A DNA stretch of 5,728 bases from Alphaproteobacteria bacterium (GTDB taxonomy: Bacteria > Pseudomonadota > Alphaproteobacteria > Puniceispirillales > Puniceispirillaceae): assembly GCA_011526395.1 (NCBI GenBank), contig WTHW01000243.1:1-5728 (forward strand), given 5' to 3'. The first letter of the stretch is position 1; every line of letters begins with the position of its first letter. The notes below the pieces were generated by a model. The model did not search any database and was not told the DNA's origin. It saw only the letters and a program-made list of their open reading frames with translations. Positions 1 to 5,728 of this stretch are shown here, piece after piece. The translations under genes were made by a program, and so were the position numbers.

Positions 1-411
1 ATCGACAATCTTGCCATCAACGACTTTCCAAAAATCCATATAACGGATTTCTACTTTTTGCCCCGTGGGTGCAACACCCATAAATTCACCTGAGTGAACA
101 GCCTCTTGGCGCCCAAAGGCAGCCGCCCATTCCCCCATATAAAGGCGTGCTTCATCCACACATACCTTATCTGAAAAAGCAGCTTGGAATGGCTTTTGCC
201 AATTATCTTGGAACGCTCTTAACCCTTCCTTCGTGCCGCAACCTTGATTGCCCATCCAGCGAAATGACTGAGAGAAAAATTCACCAATATCAGCAATGCG
301 ATGGTCATTTAGGCCATCAACCATGCCTTCGATAACAGCTCTTGTTTCCTCAGTTTTTGATAAATCAGTATCGCGGCTAAGGACCGCTTGCTCTGGACGT
401 GAACCCTTCAT
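1..411 (-). CDS. SnoaL-like (NTF2-fold) protein, C-terminus cut off by the window edge
   Basis: This gene runs off the left edge; 137 codons are visible, all open. The product is a SnoaL/NTF2-like alpha+beta barrel protein, a fold used by polyketide cyclases, ester cyclases, dehydratases and isomerases, and also by non-catalytic ligand binders. What shows this is the C-terminal half: GEF-GV-PTGQKVEIRYMDFW (about residues 108-128) followed by VDGKIVD (131-137), the usual strand-turn-strand signature of this superfamily. The first 20 residues are polar and there is no signal peptide, so it is probably cytoplasmic. The start ATG overlaps the stop of the upstream permease gene by four bases (ATGA), and an AGGAG lies ten bases upstream inside that permease gene. 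It is therefore the next cistron of the transporter operon and is probably translationally coupled to it. A role on the imported compound is inferred from position only; the reaction is unknown. Perhaps 15-25 residues are missing. Confidence 0.85.
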   Translation of the reverse strand, partial: MKGSRPEQAVLSRDTDLSKTEETRAVIEGMVDGLNDHRIADIGEFFSQSFRWMGNQGCGTKEGLRAFQDNWQKPFQAAFSDKVCVDEARLYMGEWAAAFGRQEAVHSGEFMGVAPTGQKVEIRYMDFWKVVDGKIVD

Positions 412-1565
412 CCTTTTACAGCTCCTGCAGTCAGGCCAGATACGATCTGGCGCTGGAAAATCATGACTAACAAGAATAAGGGCGCGGTAATAGATACAGC
501 CGCCGCCACAGCTTCCACTTGGTCAGTTGTTGTTGTCTCGCGGTTAAAATAACCTGTGATAGCTGGCACCATTGTTTGATTTTGCGCATCCAGCAACAAG
601 CTTGTGACCAGAAAATCATTATAGGCGAGCAAGAATGAAAACAAACCTGTTGTGATGACGCCCGGCCACATCACAGGCATGATGACCCAGCGGAAGGCTT
701 GGAAATGCGTACAGCCATCAACACGTGCCGCTTCATCTAATTCAGCAGGGATATTCTGGAAGAATGAGCGAAGCATCCAGATGGTAAAGGGCTGATTAAT
801 CGCAACCAGAACCGCAATCACTGCCAAAGGCTGGCCATATAATGTCGGCGCACTCTCACCAAAAATCGGCTCAAGATAAGAAGCAGAATTAACGAAAAAT
901 GGCAAATAACCAGCGACCAGCACAGAGTGCGGCAGGGCGCGGAAGACAAGCGCAATGATCAAAATCCAAAAGGCAAGCATCGTGCCAGCACGCGCCAGCC
1001 CATAACCTGCCAATGTGCCAACTGTCAGTGATATGGTTGTTACACCAGCTGTCACAATCAGCGAGTTCATGAAATTCTGATAAAAGGCATTTTCAACCCA
1101 CACAGCATAATAATGCTCAATGGTTGACCCAATAACAGGTGTCCCAAGAGGCCCTGTATAGGCGTTTAAGAAGCCTGTCACTGCTGGCAGAAGGCCAAAT
1201 AAAATCACAGCCATTGCCACACCAAACAGGCCAGCCCCAATAATCCACCCAAAGGCAAGATACCCCGATGGTGTCAGCTCTTTGACTTTCTTATTTAAGG
1301 TCGTTGTCGCAAAGCGGTAAGCACCGAATAAAACAGCGACCCCAAGAACAATATCAATTACTGACAAGCCTTTGCCTTTGGCCAAAGTCTCAGGGCCAAA
1401 AATCACATGAAACGGATTTTGGGCAAAGGAATCAATCGGCGCCTTAAAGCTTAAGACAGCAATCCAGAAAATCGGGAAGGCAGCAATCAGGCACCATAAG
1501 GATAGGAACCCAACAGAGGCAAAGCGCAAAGCCGCTGGGCGTTTGAAATGCGAAAGCTCGGACAT
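408..1565 (-). CDS. CUT1 ABC transporter permease, MalG/UgpE type, enlarged (385 aa)
   Basis: This is the second inner-membrane subunit of the sugar-type importer. The binding-protein-dependent transport domain fills roughly residues 160-375. Its EAA loop, which docks on the ATPase, reads DEAARVDG at 277-284 with IMP at 295-297, close to the consensus EAA-x3-G-x9-I-x-LP. The first membrane segment is about 17-40. Typical family members have about 270-300 residues; this one is longer because roughly 100 residues lie between the first segment and the conserved core. That stretch holds two hydrophobic segments at about 68-86 and 103-130, giving an estimated eight segments instead of six. The start at 1565 is chosen over an in-frame ATG at 1595 because a perfect AGGAGG lies nine bases upstream of it and it forms a TGATG overlap with the previous stop. 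The next gene overlaps its end by four bases. The family is certain; the substrate is not known. Confidence 0.93.
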   Translation of the reverse strand: MSELSHFKRPAALRFASVGFLSLWCLIAAFPIFWIAVLSFKAPIDSFAQNPFHVIFGPETLAKGKGLSVIDIVLGVAVLFGAYRFATTTLNKKVKELTPSGYLAFGWIIGAGLFGVAMAVILFGLLPAVTGFLNAYTGPLGTPVIGSTIEHYYAVWVENAFYQNFMNSLIVTAGVTTISLTVGTLAGYGLARAGTMLAFWILIIALVFRALPHSVLVAGYLPFFVNSASYLEPIFGESAPTLYGQPLAVIAVLVAINQPFTIWMLRSFFQNIPAELDEAARVDGCTHFQAFRWVIMPVMWPGVITTGLFSFLLAYNDFLVTSLLLDAQNQTMVPAITGYFNRETTTTDQVEAVAAAVSITAPLFLLVMIFQRQIVSGLTAGAVKG

Positions 1566-2590
1566 CAGATGCGCCCTCCTGTAAAGTCTTTCCATGTGCG
1601 GCGTAACAGCGGCATCAATAACAACACAATCCCTAGCATTGTGAGCATCGCACTTGCTGAGGCACGGCTGATGGAACGGTTACCTGAATCATCAGGCGTT
1701 AGCAGATCATAAGTCAGCCATTGAAGTGAGATCACATGAGCTTGCGATGAGAAGCCGACAATTTCTTCAAACACGCGATAAGAATCCATCAGATGGATCA
1801 AGCTCACAAATACCACCAACGGCATCAGATGCGGGATAACAACAAACCGCAATCTCTCAAAACGAGAGGCACCATCAATAATGGCTGATTCAATCGTATC
1901 TTGGTTGACTGTTTGCAAGCCGGCATAGAACACAACAAAGGCAAAAGGTGCGACATGCCAAACACGATAGAACATCATCATCAGCTCAATCGTCCAGCCT
2001 TGCGCAAATAACGCCACATCGCGGCCTAAATACCACTCAATACCAGCTGTCAGGATACCATCACCAATAAACAGCCAGCGAATAGATAACGCGCCGATTA
2101 CAGGTGTGATAATAAAGGGTAATAAAGAGACAAAAATCACAGGGCCCCTGATATGTTTGGCGGCATTATTGACAGCCAAAGCAATCGCCAAACCAACCCC
2201 AAGCACCAATGGCAATGTGATAAGTGTGAATGTCAGGGTAAACCGCAAGGCTTTCCAGAAATCGATCAGCATCAAATCATTCCAGCTTGCTTTTGCAAGT
2301 GCCGCACCAGCTTCACCTAGCGCTAATACCTTTTCATAAGAGGCTGTGCCAACAAATGTTGTCTCTGTCACGATCCTGCCAGCTTCATCTAGCAAGGGGC
2401 GTGTTTCAATCTTGGTCTCACAAATTTGGCCTGTGAATCCGGGTGTGCATTTTTCGACCTCAAAACGCTCTGTGACAGGTTTTGTGATCTGGAAACTTTG
2501 GGTAAACACAACAGCCAGCGGTAATGCAATGAATAACAGCATCATCGCCACTGACGGGCCGACAAAAGCGGCAAAGGTTTTTCTATTCAT
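1565..2590 (-). CDS. CUT1 ABC transporter permease, MalF/UgpA type (341 aa)
   Basis: This is the first inner-membrane subunit of the importer and presumably pairs with the downstream permease to form the channel. Hydrophobic segments lie near residues 9-31, 114-140, 151-175, 201-223, 250-268 and 312-330, which is the six-segment core. The EAA loop is ESAIIDGASRF at 234-244, with IP at 252-253. Between segments 1 and 2 there is a polar stretch of about 80 residues, predicted to be periplasmic, that contains two cysteines (Cys48 and Cys57) separated by a short Pro/Gly-rich loop; these could form a disulfide. The ATG at 2590 has a GTGAGG five bases upstream. The gene follows the binding-protein gene after 99 bases that hold a terminator-like hairpin. 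Its stop shares one base with the next start (TGATG), which implies translational coupling and equal output of the two permeases. Confidence 0.93.
   Translation of the reverse strand: MNRKTFAAFVGPSVAMMLLFIALPLAVVFTQSFQITKPVTERFEVEKCTPGFTGQICETKIETRPLLDEAGRIVTETTFVGTASYEKVLALGEAGAALAKASWNDLMLIDFWKALRFTLTFTLITLPLVLGVGLAIALAVNNAAKHIRGPVIFVSLLPFIITPVIGALSIRWLFIGDGILTAGIEWYLGRDVALFAQGWTIELMMMFYRVWHVAPFAFVVFYAGLQTVNQDTIESAIIDGASRFERLRFVVIPHLMPLVVFVSLIHLMDSYRVFEEIVGFSSQAHVISLQWLTYDLLTPDDSGNRSISRASASAMLTMLGIVLLLMPLLRRTWKDFTGGRI
1575..1580 (-). promoter_or_regulatory. Perfect Shine-Dalgarno AGGAGG for the second permease
   Basis: On the minus strand AGGAGG lies nine bases before the ATG at 1565 and inside the last codons of the upstream permease gene. 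It decides the start of the second permease: the longer in-frame reading from 1595 would place this site inside the coding region and would add a ten-residue, arginine-rich extension in front of MSELSHF. Together with the TGATG stop/start overlap, it indicates re-initiation by ribosomes that have just ended the first permease. Confidence 0.8.
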
Positions 2591-2636
2591 TGGTGCCTCA
2601 CCAATTTGCAGTCAAAAAGATGTAAAGAAAAATTGT

Positions 2637-2671
2637 TAAATAAAAGACTGAAGGGCCATGTGACCCTTCAG
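2637..2671 (-). terminator. Hairpin with U-rich tail between binding-protein and permease genes (attenuating terminator or mRNA stabiliser)
   Basis: On the minus strand a perfect eight-base stem CTGAAGGG (2671-2664) / CCCTTCAG (2655-2648) encloses an eight-base loop and is followed by TCTTTTATTT. It begins 18 bases after the binding-protein stop. Such structures between a binding-protein gene and its permease genes are known in other importers to reduce read-through and protect the upstream mRNA. Because the permease genes have no other obvious promoter, termination is probably partial. The stem has five G/C pairs and the T-run is interrupted, consistent with a weak terminator. Confidence 0.65.
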
Positions 2672-2689
2672 CTTTAAATGATGTGGCCC

Positions 2690-3907
2690 TTAAAGGACGC
2701 CAGCTTCTTTTGCAGCTGTTGTGTAAGCAGCTTCAATATCAGCTAGTGCATCTGCTGCGCTCTTCTCACCAGTTAGGAATGCGGCAATGCCGTTACCTAG
2801 TGCTGTGTGCATAAGGCTCATTTGCTTTGATGCTGGGTATGGCTTTGCACCGTTATTGGCTGTTGCAAACGCACCAGCAGCTGTTGCTGTTGGCTCATAG
2901 CCATCTACCAACCATACTGCGGCGTCGTTATTTGCCTTAACCATTTCTGTGTCTAGGCCTTCCATGGCAACGCGGAATGCATTCTCAGCAGCAGCGTCTG
3001 AAATGTTAGCTGCGATCACGATGCCATCCCACCACAATGTAGAAGCAGGTGTTGAACCACCGCCAACTGTTGGTGCTGTTGACATTGTAACTTTGCCGAC
3101 AACTTGTGATTCATCAGCATTATCCATGGCGCCAGCGCGTGATGCCCATAGGTTTGCCATCGCAATTTTGCCTTGCTGGAATTGCTGCTGAACATATGTT
3201 GAATCAGATACTAGATATTCTGGATCCATATATTCAGTTAGTGACTTCATCATTTCAAGAGCAGCAACGCCGTTTGCGTTGTTGATTGATGGTGATAGAT
3301 CATCATTAAAGAATGCGCCATCAAAGCCAATATACATGTTCACAAATTCTTCAGCCAAGTTCCAGCCAGTCTTGAATGTACCGCCCAATGGGTAGTCTAC
3401 AACACCTGCTGCTTTGATTTTCTTAGCAGCTGCTAGCACATCTTCATATGTCTGTGGCTCAGCAATGCCCAAATCAGCAAAGATATCATTGCGATACATC
3501 ATGTGCTGTGCGTTTACCATCATCGCGATTGCCATGATCTTGCCGTCAACACGTACCAACTGGTTGTCTTTTAGGTTCTGACCGTATTTTGCAACCAAAT
3601 CATCCAATGGACGAATTGTGCCAGCATCGATCAGCGGCACAGCTGTTGAGTTTGCAACACCGCCAATGTGGTATAGTGATGGGTTTGCTGCAAAAGCTTC
3701 TGGCTGCTTCTTGCGGAACTCTTGGTCAAGTTCAGCTTCAACATTGCCACATTCAGCCATAGCTGATGTCACAGCTTTCCAAGCTTCAAAGCCAGCTGAT
3801 AGTGACTTTACTGTGTTCACATTTGTGAAGCTACATGCGGCGTAAGAGCCACTGCTCATCACTGATAATGCACCTGCGATAAGTGCTGTTTTTAAAATGG
3901 TACGCAT
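2690..3907 (-). CDS. Periplasmic solute-binding protein, family 1 (405 aa)
   Basis: This protein binds the transported solute in the periplasm and delivers it to the two permeases encoded just downstream. A Sec signal peptide is clear: basic MRTILK, a hydrophobic core to about residue 16, then SGSYA with likely cleavage after Ala23. The mature protein starts ACSF, and there is no lipobox, as expected for a soluble Gram-negative binding protein. Family-1 (MalE/UgpB-like) features include MYRNDIF-DLGI-EPQTYED (137-155), the QQFQQGKIAMANLWASRAGAM stretch (241-261) and a Trp-rich hinge region LWWDGIVIAAN (291-301). Length is normal for the family. Two cysteines, Cys25 and Cys53, might pair after export. 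The ATG at 3907 has GGGAGA seven bases upstream, a strong site. Alanine codons are mostly GCT or GCA, which suggests high expression. The aromatic residues suggest a sugar-like ligand, but the ligand is not identifiable by reading. Confidence 0.93.
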   Translation of the reverse strand: MRTILKTALIAGALSVMSSGSYAACSFTNVNTVKSLSAGFEAWKAVTSAMAECGNVEAELDQEFRKKQPEAFAANPSLYHIGGVANSTAVPLIDAGTIRPLDDLVAKYGQNLKDNQLVRVDGKIMAIAMMVNAQHMMYRNDIFADLGIAEPQTYEDVLAAAKKIKAAGVVDYPLGGTFKTGWNLAEEFVNMYIGFDGAFFNDDLSPSINNANGVAALEMMKSLTEYMDPEYLVSDSTYVQQQFQQGKIAMANLWASRAGAMDNADESQVVGKVTMSTAPTVGGGSTPASTLWWDGIVIAANISDAAAENAFRVAMEGLDTEMVKANNDAAVWLVDGYEPTATAAGAFATANNGAKPYPASKQMSLMHTALGNGIAAFLTGEKSAADALADIEAAYTTAAKEAGVL

Positions 3908-4017
3908 TGTGTTTTCTCCCTAGCTTCCATTTATATTTGGCATCTGCAATTTAGTGCATGATACCGCTTATGAATGATGGGGCCTGTCGAAGTGCCCTAT
4001 CAAATTTCATTTCATCA
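3908..4017 (-). promoter_or_regulatory. Leader between ATPase and binding-protein genes, with hairpin 3976-4001
   Basis: This 110-base gap contains an imperfect hairpin on the minus strand, GATAGGGC (4001-3994) and GCCCCATC (3983-3976), with one A/C mismatch and a ten-base loop. It is not followed by a T-run, so it is unlikely to be a terminator and may be an mRNA processing or stability element. Nearer the gene, TATAAA at 3935-3930 could serve as a -10 box giving a short leader ahead of the strong ribosome site, but no convincing -35 box lies at the right distance. An internal promoter for the binding-protein gene is therefore possible and not established. Confidence 0.4.
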
Positions 4018-5088
4018 TCAAGAGTTCATATCCAATCTTGCCCCTGTTTTTTGATCAAACAGATGACATAAATTGGCTGGCACAGATACCGAGATGATAT
4101 CTTTGATCTGCGCCCGAAACTCTTTATCAGTTTTCACTGAAACAATCCCCTTGCCAACAGTCAAGTTCAACATGGTGGCTTCACCTAGTAATTCTTGTGT
4201 GAATAGGGGGGCTTTAATTTCTGCTTTTTTCTCAGCCGCCGCTGTTTTGGCTAGCACTGCATCTTCAGCGCGGAAGCCTAATGTAATCGGCCCATCTTTT
4301 GCCTTTAGCCCAGAGATTGAAATATTCTCAGCTGTGAAGGTCCCCTTAGAGATGGTGCCTTCTACCAAATTCATCGCAGGGCTGCCAATAAAGCCTGCCA
4401 CAAATAAATTGGCTGGCTTATCATAAATATCAGTTGGTGTGCCAACCTGCTGGATCACGCCTTTATTCATTACCACCACACGGTCAGCCAGTGTCATGGC
4501 TTCGATTTGGTCATGTGTCACATAAATGGTTGTGACTTTCAGCTCATGCTGCAAATGTTTGATTTGCGCTCTTGTTGAGACACGCAATTTCGCATCCAGA
4601 TTTGATAATGGCTCATCCATCAAGAATACATTTGGCTCTCTGACGATGGCTCTGGCAAGCGCGACACGTTGGCGCTGGCCGCCTGATAACTCAGCTGGCT
4701 TGCGATGTAAAAACTCACCCAATTCCACCATATCAGCCGCACGGCGCACGCGCTCATCATGGCTTGCCTCATCGACTTTACGCACCTTCAGCGGAAAGCG
4801 AATATTCTCATAGACATTCATATTCGGGTACAGACCATATGATTGGAACACCATCGCCACATCACGGTCTTTTGGCTCAAGGTCATTGATCACATGGTTA
4901 TCAATCGCAATCTCGCCATCTGTGATTGATTCAAGACCAGCTATCATGCGCATTGTGGTTGTCTTACCACAACCTGATGGGCCCAACAGAACCAAGAATT
5001 CTTGATCAGCAATCGTTAAGTTGAAATTATCGACCCCGATAAAATCACCCCATCGCTTCGAGATATTACGCAGTTGAATTTCTGACAT
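4018..5088 (-). CDS. ABC transporter ATPase, MalK/UgpC type (356 aa)
   Basis: This cytoplasmic subunit forms a dimer that hydrolyses ATP to drive the importer. All motifs are intact: Walker A GPSGCGKTT (36-44), Q-loop Gln82, signature LSGGQRQR (134-141), Walker B VFLMDEP (154-160) with Glu159, D-loop SNLDAKLR (162-169) and switch His192. Residues from about 236 to 356 form the extra MalK-type beta domain (TOBE-like), including GFRAED at 271-276. This domain and the total length place it in the CUT1 sugar group and not among amino-acid or metal ATPases. The ATG at 5088 is chosen because GGAAAG lies seven bases upstream and MSEIQLRNISKRWG is the usual family start; an upstream in-frame TTG at 5148 lacks a ribosome site. 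It is the first gene of the operon, 110 bases ahead of the binding-protein gene. UgpC is a common automatic label for such proteins, but glycerol-3-phosphate is not implied. Confidence 0.95.
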   Translation of the reverse strand: MSEIQLRNISKRWGDFIGVDNFNLTIADQEFLVLLGPSGCGKTTTMRMIAGLESITDGEIAIDNHVINDLEPKDRDVAMVFQSYGLYPNMNVYENIRFPLKVRKVDEASHDERVRRAADMVELGEFLHRKPAELSGGQRQRVALARAIVREPNVFLMDEPLSNLDAKLRVSTRAQIKHLQHELKVTTIYVTHDQIEAMTLADRVVVMNKGVIQQVGTPTDIYDKPANLFVAGFIGSPAMNLVEGTISKGTFTAENISISGLKAKDGPITLGFRAEDAVLAKTAAAEKKAEIKAPLFTQELLGEATMLNLTVGKGIVSVKTDKEFRAQIKDIISVSVPANLCHLFDQKTGARLDMNS

Positions 5089-5158
5089 AATGGCACTTTC
5101 CGTCCTAGCGCTAAAAATTTTTGCATACCTATTCAAAAAGCTAGACAACCACCTAATA

Positions 5159-5169
5159 TCTTGGCAAGA
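5159..5169. repeat. Inverted repeat TCTTG-G-CAAGA, possible operator
   Basis: Two perfect five-base arms flank a single central base near the middle of the divergent region. The repeat overlaps the -35 box proposed for the plus-strand promoter, and its complement contains the TTGCCA that could act as a -35 for the operon. A protein bound here could affect both directions. At eleven bases it could also be chance, and no second copy is seen in the window. Confidence 0.35.
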
Positions 5170-5188
5170 GTTTTTTTAAAGATATGTT
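5161..5188 (+). promoter_or_regulatory. Candidate sigma-70 promoter for the SnoaL-like plus-strand gene
   Basis: TTGGCA (5161-5166, five of six matches to TTGACA) is followed after 16 bases by TATGTT (5183-5188, four of six matches to TATAAT). Transcription would begin near 5194-5196. That places the start just ahead of the coding region, and it would leave the ATG at 5196 nearly leaderless while the ATG at 5226 would have a leader of about 30 bases with a GGGAAA site. The match is reasonable but comes from reading alone. Confidence 0.4.
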
Positions 5189-5225
5189 TAAATAAATGTC
5201 GCCACGCATGGGAAATGACCGAAAA

Positions 5226-5728
5226 ATGATTGATAAAGCGCTGATACAGTCCCAATTACAAGCCCTCCTAACTGTCTCTGACGAGGCGCTAGACAAAACA
5301 GCAGAAGCGATTCTCAGTGATGATGTTGTCTTTGATGTTGCACATCCTGTGAATCAGCTTGTCGGGCGCCAAGCTGTACTTGATGGGTTTTATCGCCCTC
5401 TGCGTGCCGCGTTATCATCCGTCAGACGCCGTGATGAGATTTTTTTCAGCGCACAAAACCGCCGCGATTTTGGTGGTGAGTGGATAAGCTCTGTTGTCCA
5501 TTATGTTGGCAATTTTCATGCGCCATTGCATGGCGTGCGCCCGCATCACTCACTTGCCTTTTTGCGCTCAGGCGAATTCTACCAGATAGCTGACGGCAAA
5601 ATCACATTGGCGCGCCTTATCCCTGATTTCATTGACCTGATGCGTCAAGCGCGCCGCCTGCCAATCCAAGAGATGCTTGGCACAGAGATGCTATTTCCGG
5701 GCCCTGCGACACATGATGGCGTCATGCC
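5226..5728 (+). CDS. SnoaL/NTF2-like protein, C-terminal part beyond the window edge
   Basis: The gene runs off the right edge with 167 complete codons visible. The visible part reads as one NTF2-like domain: an N-terminal helical region with ILSDDVVFDVAHPVNQLVG (29-47), then GFYRPLRAAL (54-63), RRDEIFF (68-74), the strand GEWISSVVHYVGNF (84-97), and GEFYQIADGKITLARLIPD (116-134), whose DGKI turn is typical of SnoaL-like proteins. Sequence continues for some 35 residues after that domain (LGTEMLFPGPATHDG) without a stop, so a second domain may follow. There is no signal peptide. The start is uncertain: ATG codons at 5196, 5208 and 5226 are in frame, and TAA at 5193-5195 bounds the frame. The 5226 codon is preferred because GGGAAA lies about ten bases upstream. 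It is divergent from the transporter operon, suggesting shared control. The reaction is unknown. Confidence 0.8.
   Translation, partial: MIDKALIQSQLQALLTVSDEALDKTAEAILSDDVVFDVAHPVNQLVGRQAVLDGFYRPLRAALSSVRRRDEIFFSAQNRRDFGGEWISSVVHYVGNFHAPLHGVRPHHSLAFLRSGEFYQIADGKITLARLIPDFIDLMRQARRLPIQEMLGTEMLFPGPATHDGVM

Larger units (their letters stand above)
5089..5225. promoter_or_regulatory. Divergent control region between the transporter operon and the plus-strand gene
   Basis: This 137-base AT-rich gap must hold the start signals for both directions. The plus-strand promoter candidate and an inverted repeat are listed separately. An eight-base palindrome TAGCGCTA lies at 5106-5113, some 18 bases upstream of the ATPase start on the minus strand, where an operator could block transcription or translation. 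Two copies of TTTAAA (5175-5180 and 5187-5192) are spaced twelve bases apart. No convincing -35/-10 pair was found for the minus strand: TTGCCA (5167-5162) has only a poor -10 match at normal spacing. No regulator gene is visible in the window. Confidence 0.5.

Noticed and set aside
408..1590. Possible frameshifted single permease from the overlapping permease genes
   Set aside because: Each gene has its own first membrane segment and its own EAA loop, and the overlap is a normal TGATG coupling.
1566..1595. Start of the second permease at the ATG at 1595
   Set aside because: A perfect AGGAGG with nine-base spacing and a TGATG overlap favour 1565; the added residues would be encoded across the ribosome site.
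4073..4426. Plus-strand open frame of 117 codons opposite the ATPase gene
   Set aside because: It lies wholly antisense to an intact, motif-complete ATPase gene and its product shows no recognisable domain or ribosome site; the same applies to the shorter plus-strand frames at 147-335, 2106-2339, 2346-2639, 2949-3191, 3618-3845 and 4526-4813.
4018..5088. Naming the system as a glycerol-3-phosphate (Ugp) or maltose (Mal) importer
   Set aside because: Similarity to UgpC/MalK in the ATPase is generic to the CUT1 group, and neither the binding protein nor the permeases show features that fix the substrate.
5089..5148. Longer ATPase reading from a TTG at 5148, adding 20 residues
   Set aside because: There is no ribosome site before 5148, the extension is not family-like, and the ATG at 5088 has a good GGAAAG site and the usual MSEIQLRNI start.
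5171..5192. AT-rich run with two TTTAAA copies as a possible replication or integration element
   Set aside because: The motif is short, self-complementary and common in AT-rich promoters; there are no further copies or flanking repeats.

Overview
The window holds one nearly complete carbohydrate-type (CUT1) ABC transporter operon on the minus strand, flanked by the ends of two SnoaL/NTF2-like genes that both run off the window. The organism looks like a Gram-negative, probably marine, alphaproteobacterium. The binding protein has a Sec signal with no lipobox, Shine-Dalgarno sites are good, genes are tightly packed with TGATG and ATGA overlaps, and base composition is moderate. The protein style resembles Rhodobacterales or SAR116-type bacteria, but that placement is an impression from the sequence and was not tested.

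Layout in the direction of minus-strand transcription, right to left: MalK/UgpC-type ATPase (5088-4018), periplasmic solute-binding protein (3907-2690), first permease (2590-1565), second permease (1565-408), and a SnoaL-like protein (411 to beyond base 1). The last three genes are translationally coupled or overlapping. A hairpin with a U-rich tail lies between the binding-protein and permease genes (2637-2671). It probably lets the binding protein be made in excess over the membrane subunits. A second hairpin without a T-tract lies upstream of the binding-protein gene (3976-4001). The control region at 5089-5225 separates this operon from a divergent plus-strand gene (5226 to beyond 5728) that begins with another SnoaL/NTF2-like domain. 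This region contains a plausible sigma-70 promoter for the plus strand and two short inverted repeats.

Read together, the binding protein captures a small solute, probably a sugar or sugar-like compound, in the periplasm. The two permeases and an ATPase dimer import it, and the SnoaL-like proteins may act on the imported compound. The substrate cannot be named from the sequence. The unusual points are the second permease, about 90-100 residues longer than typical MalG/UgpE proteins and apparently carrying two extra membrane segments; a cysteine-bearing periplasmic insert in the first permease; and the bracketing of a transporter by two NTF2-fold proteins. No RNA gene, mobile element, CRISPR array or transcriptional regulator gene is visible.
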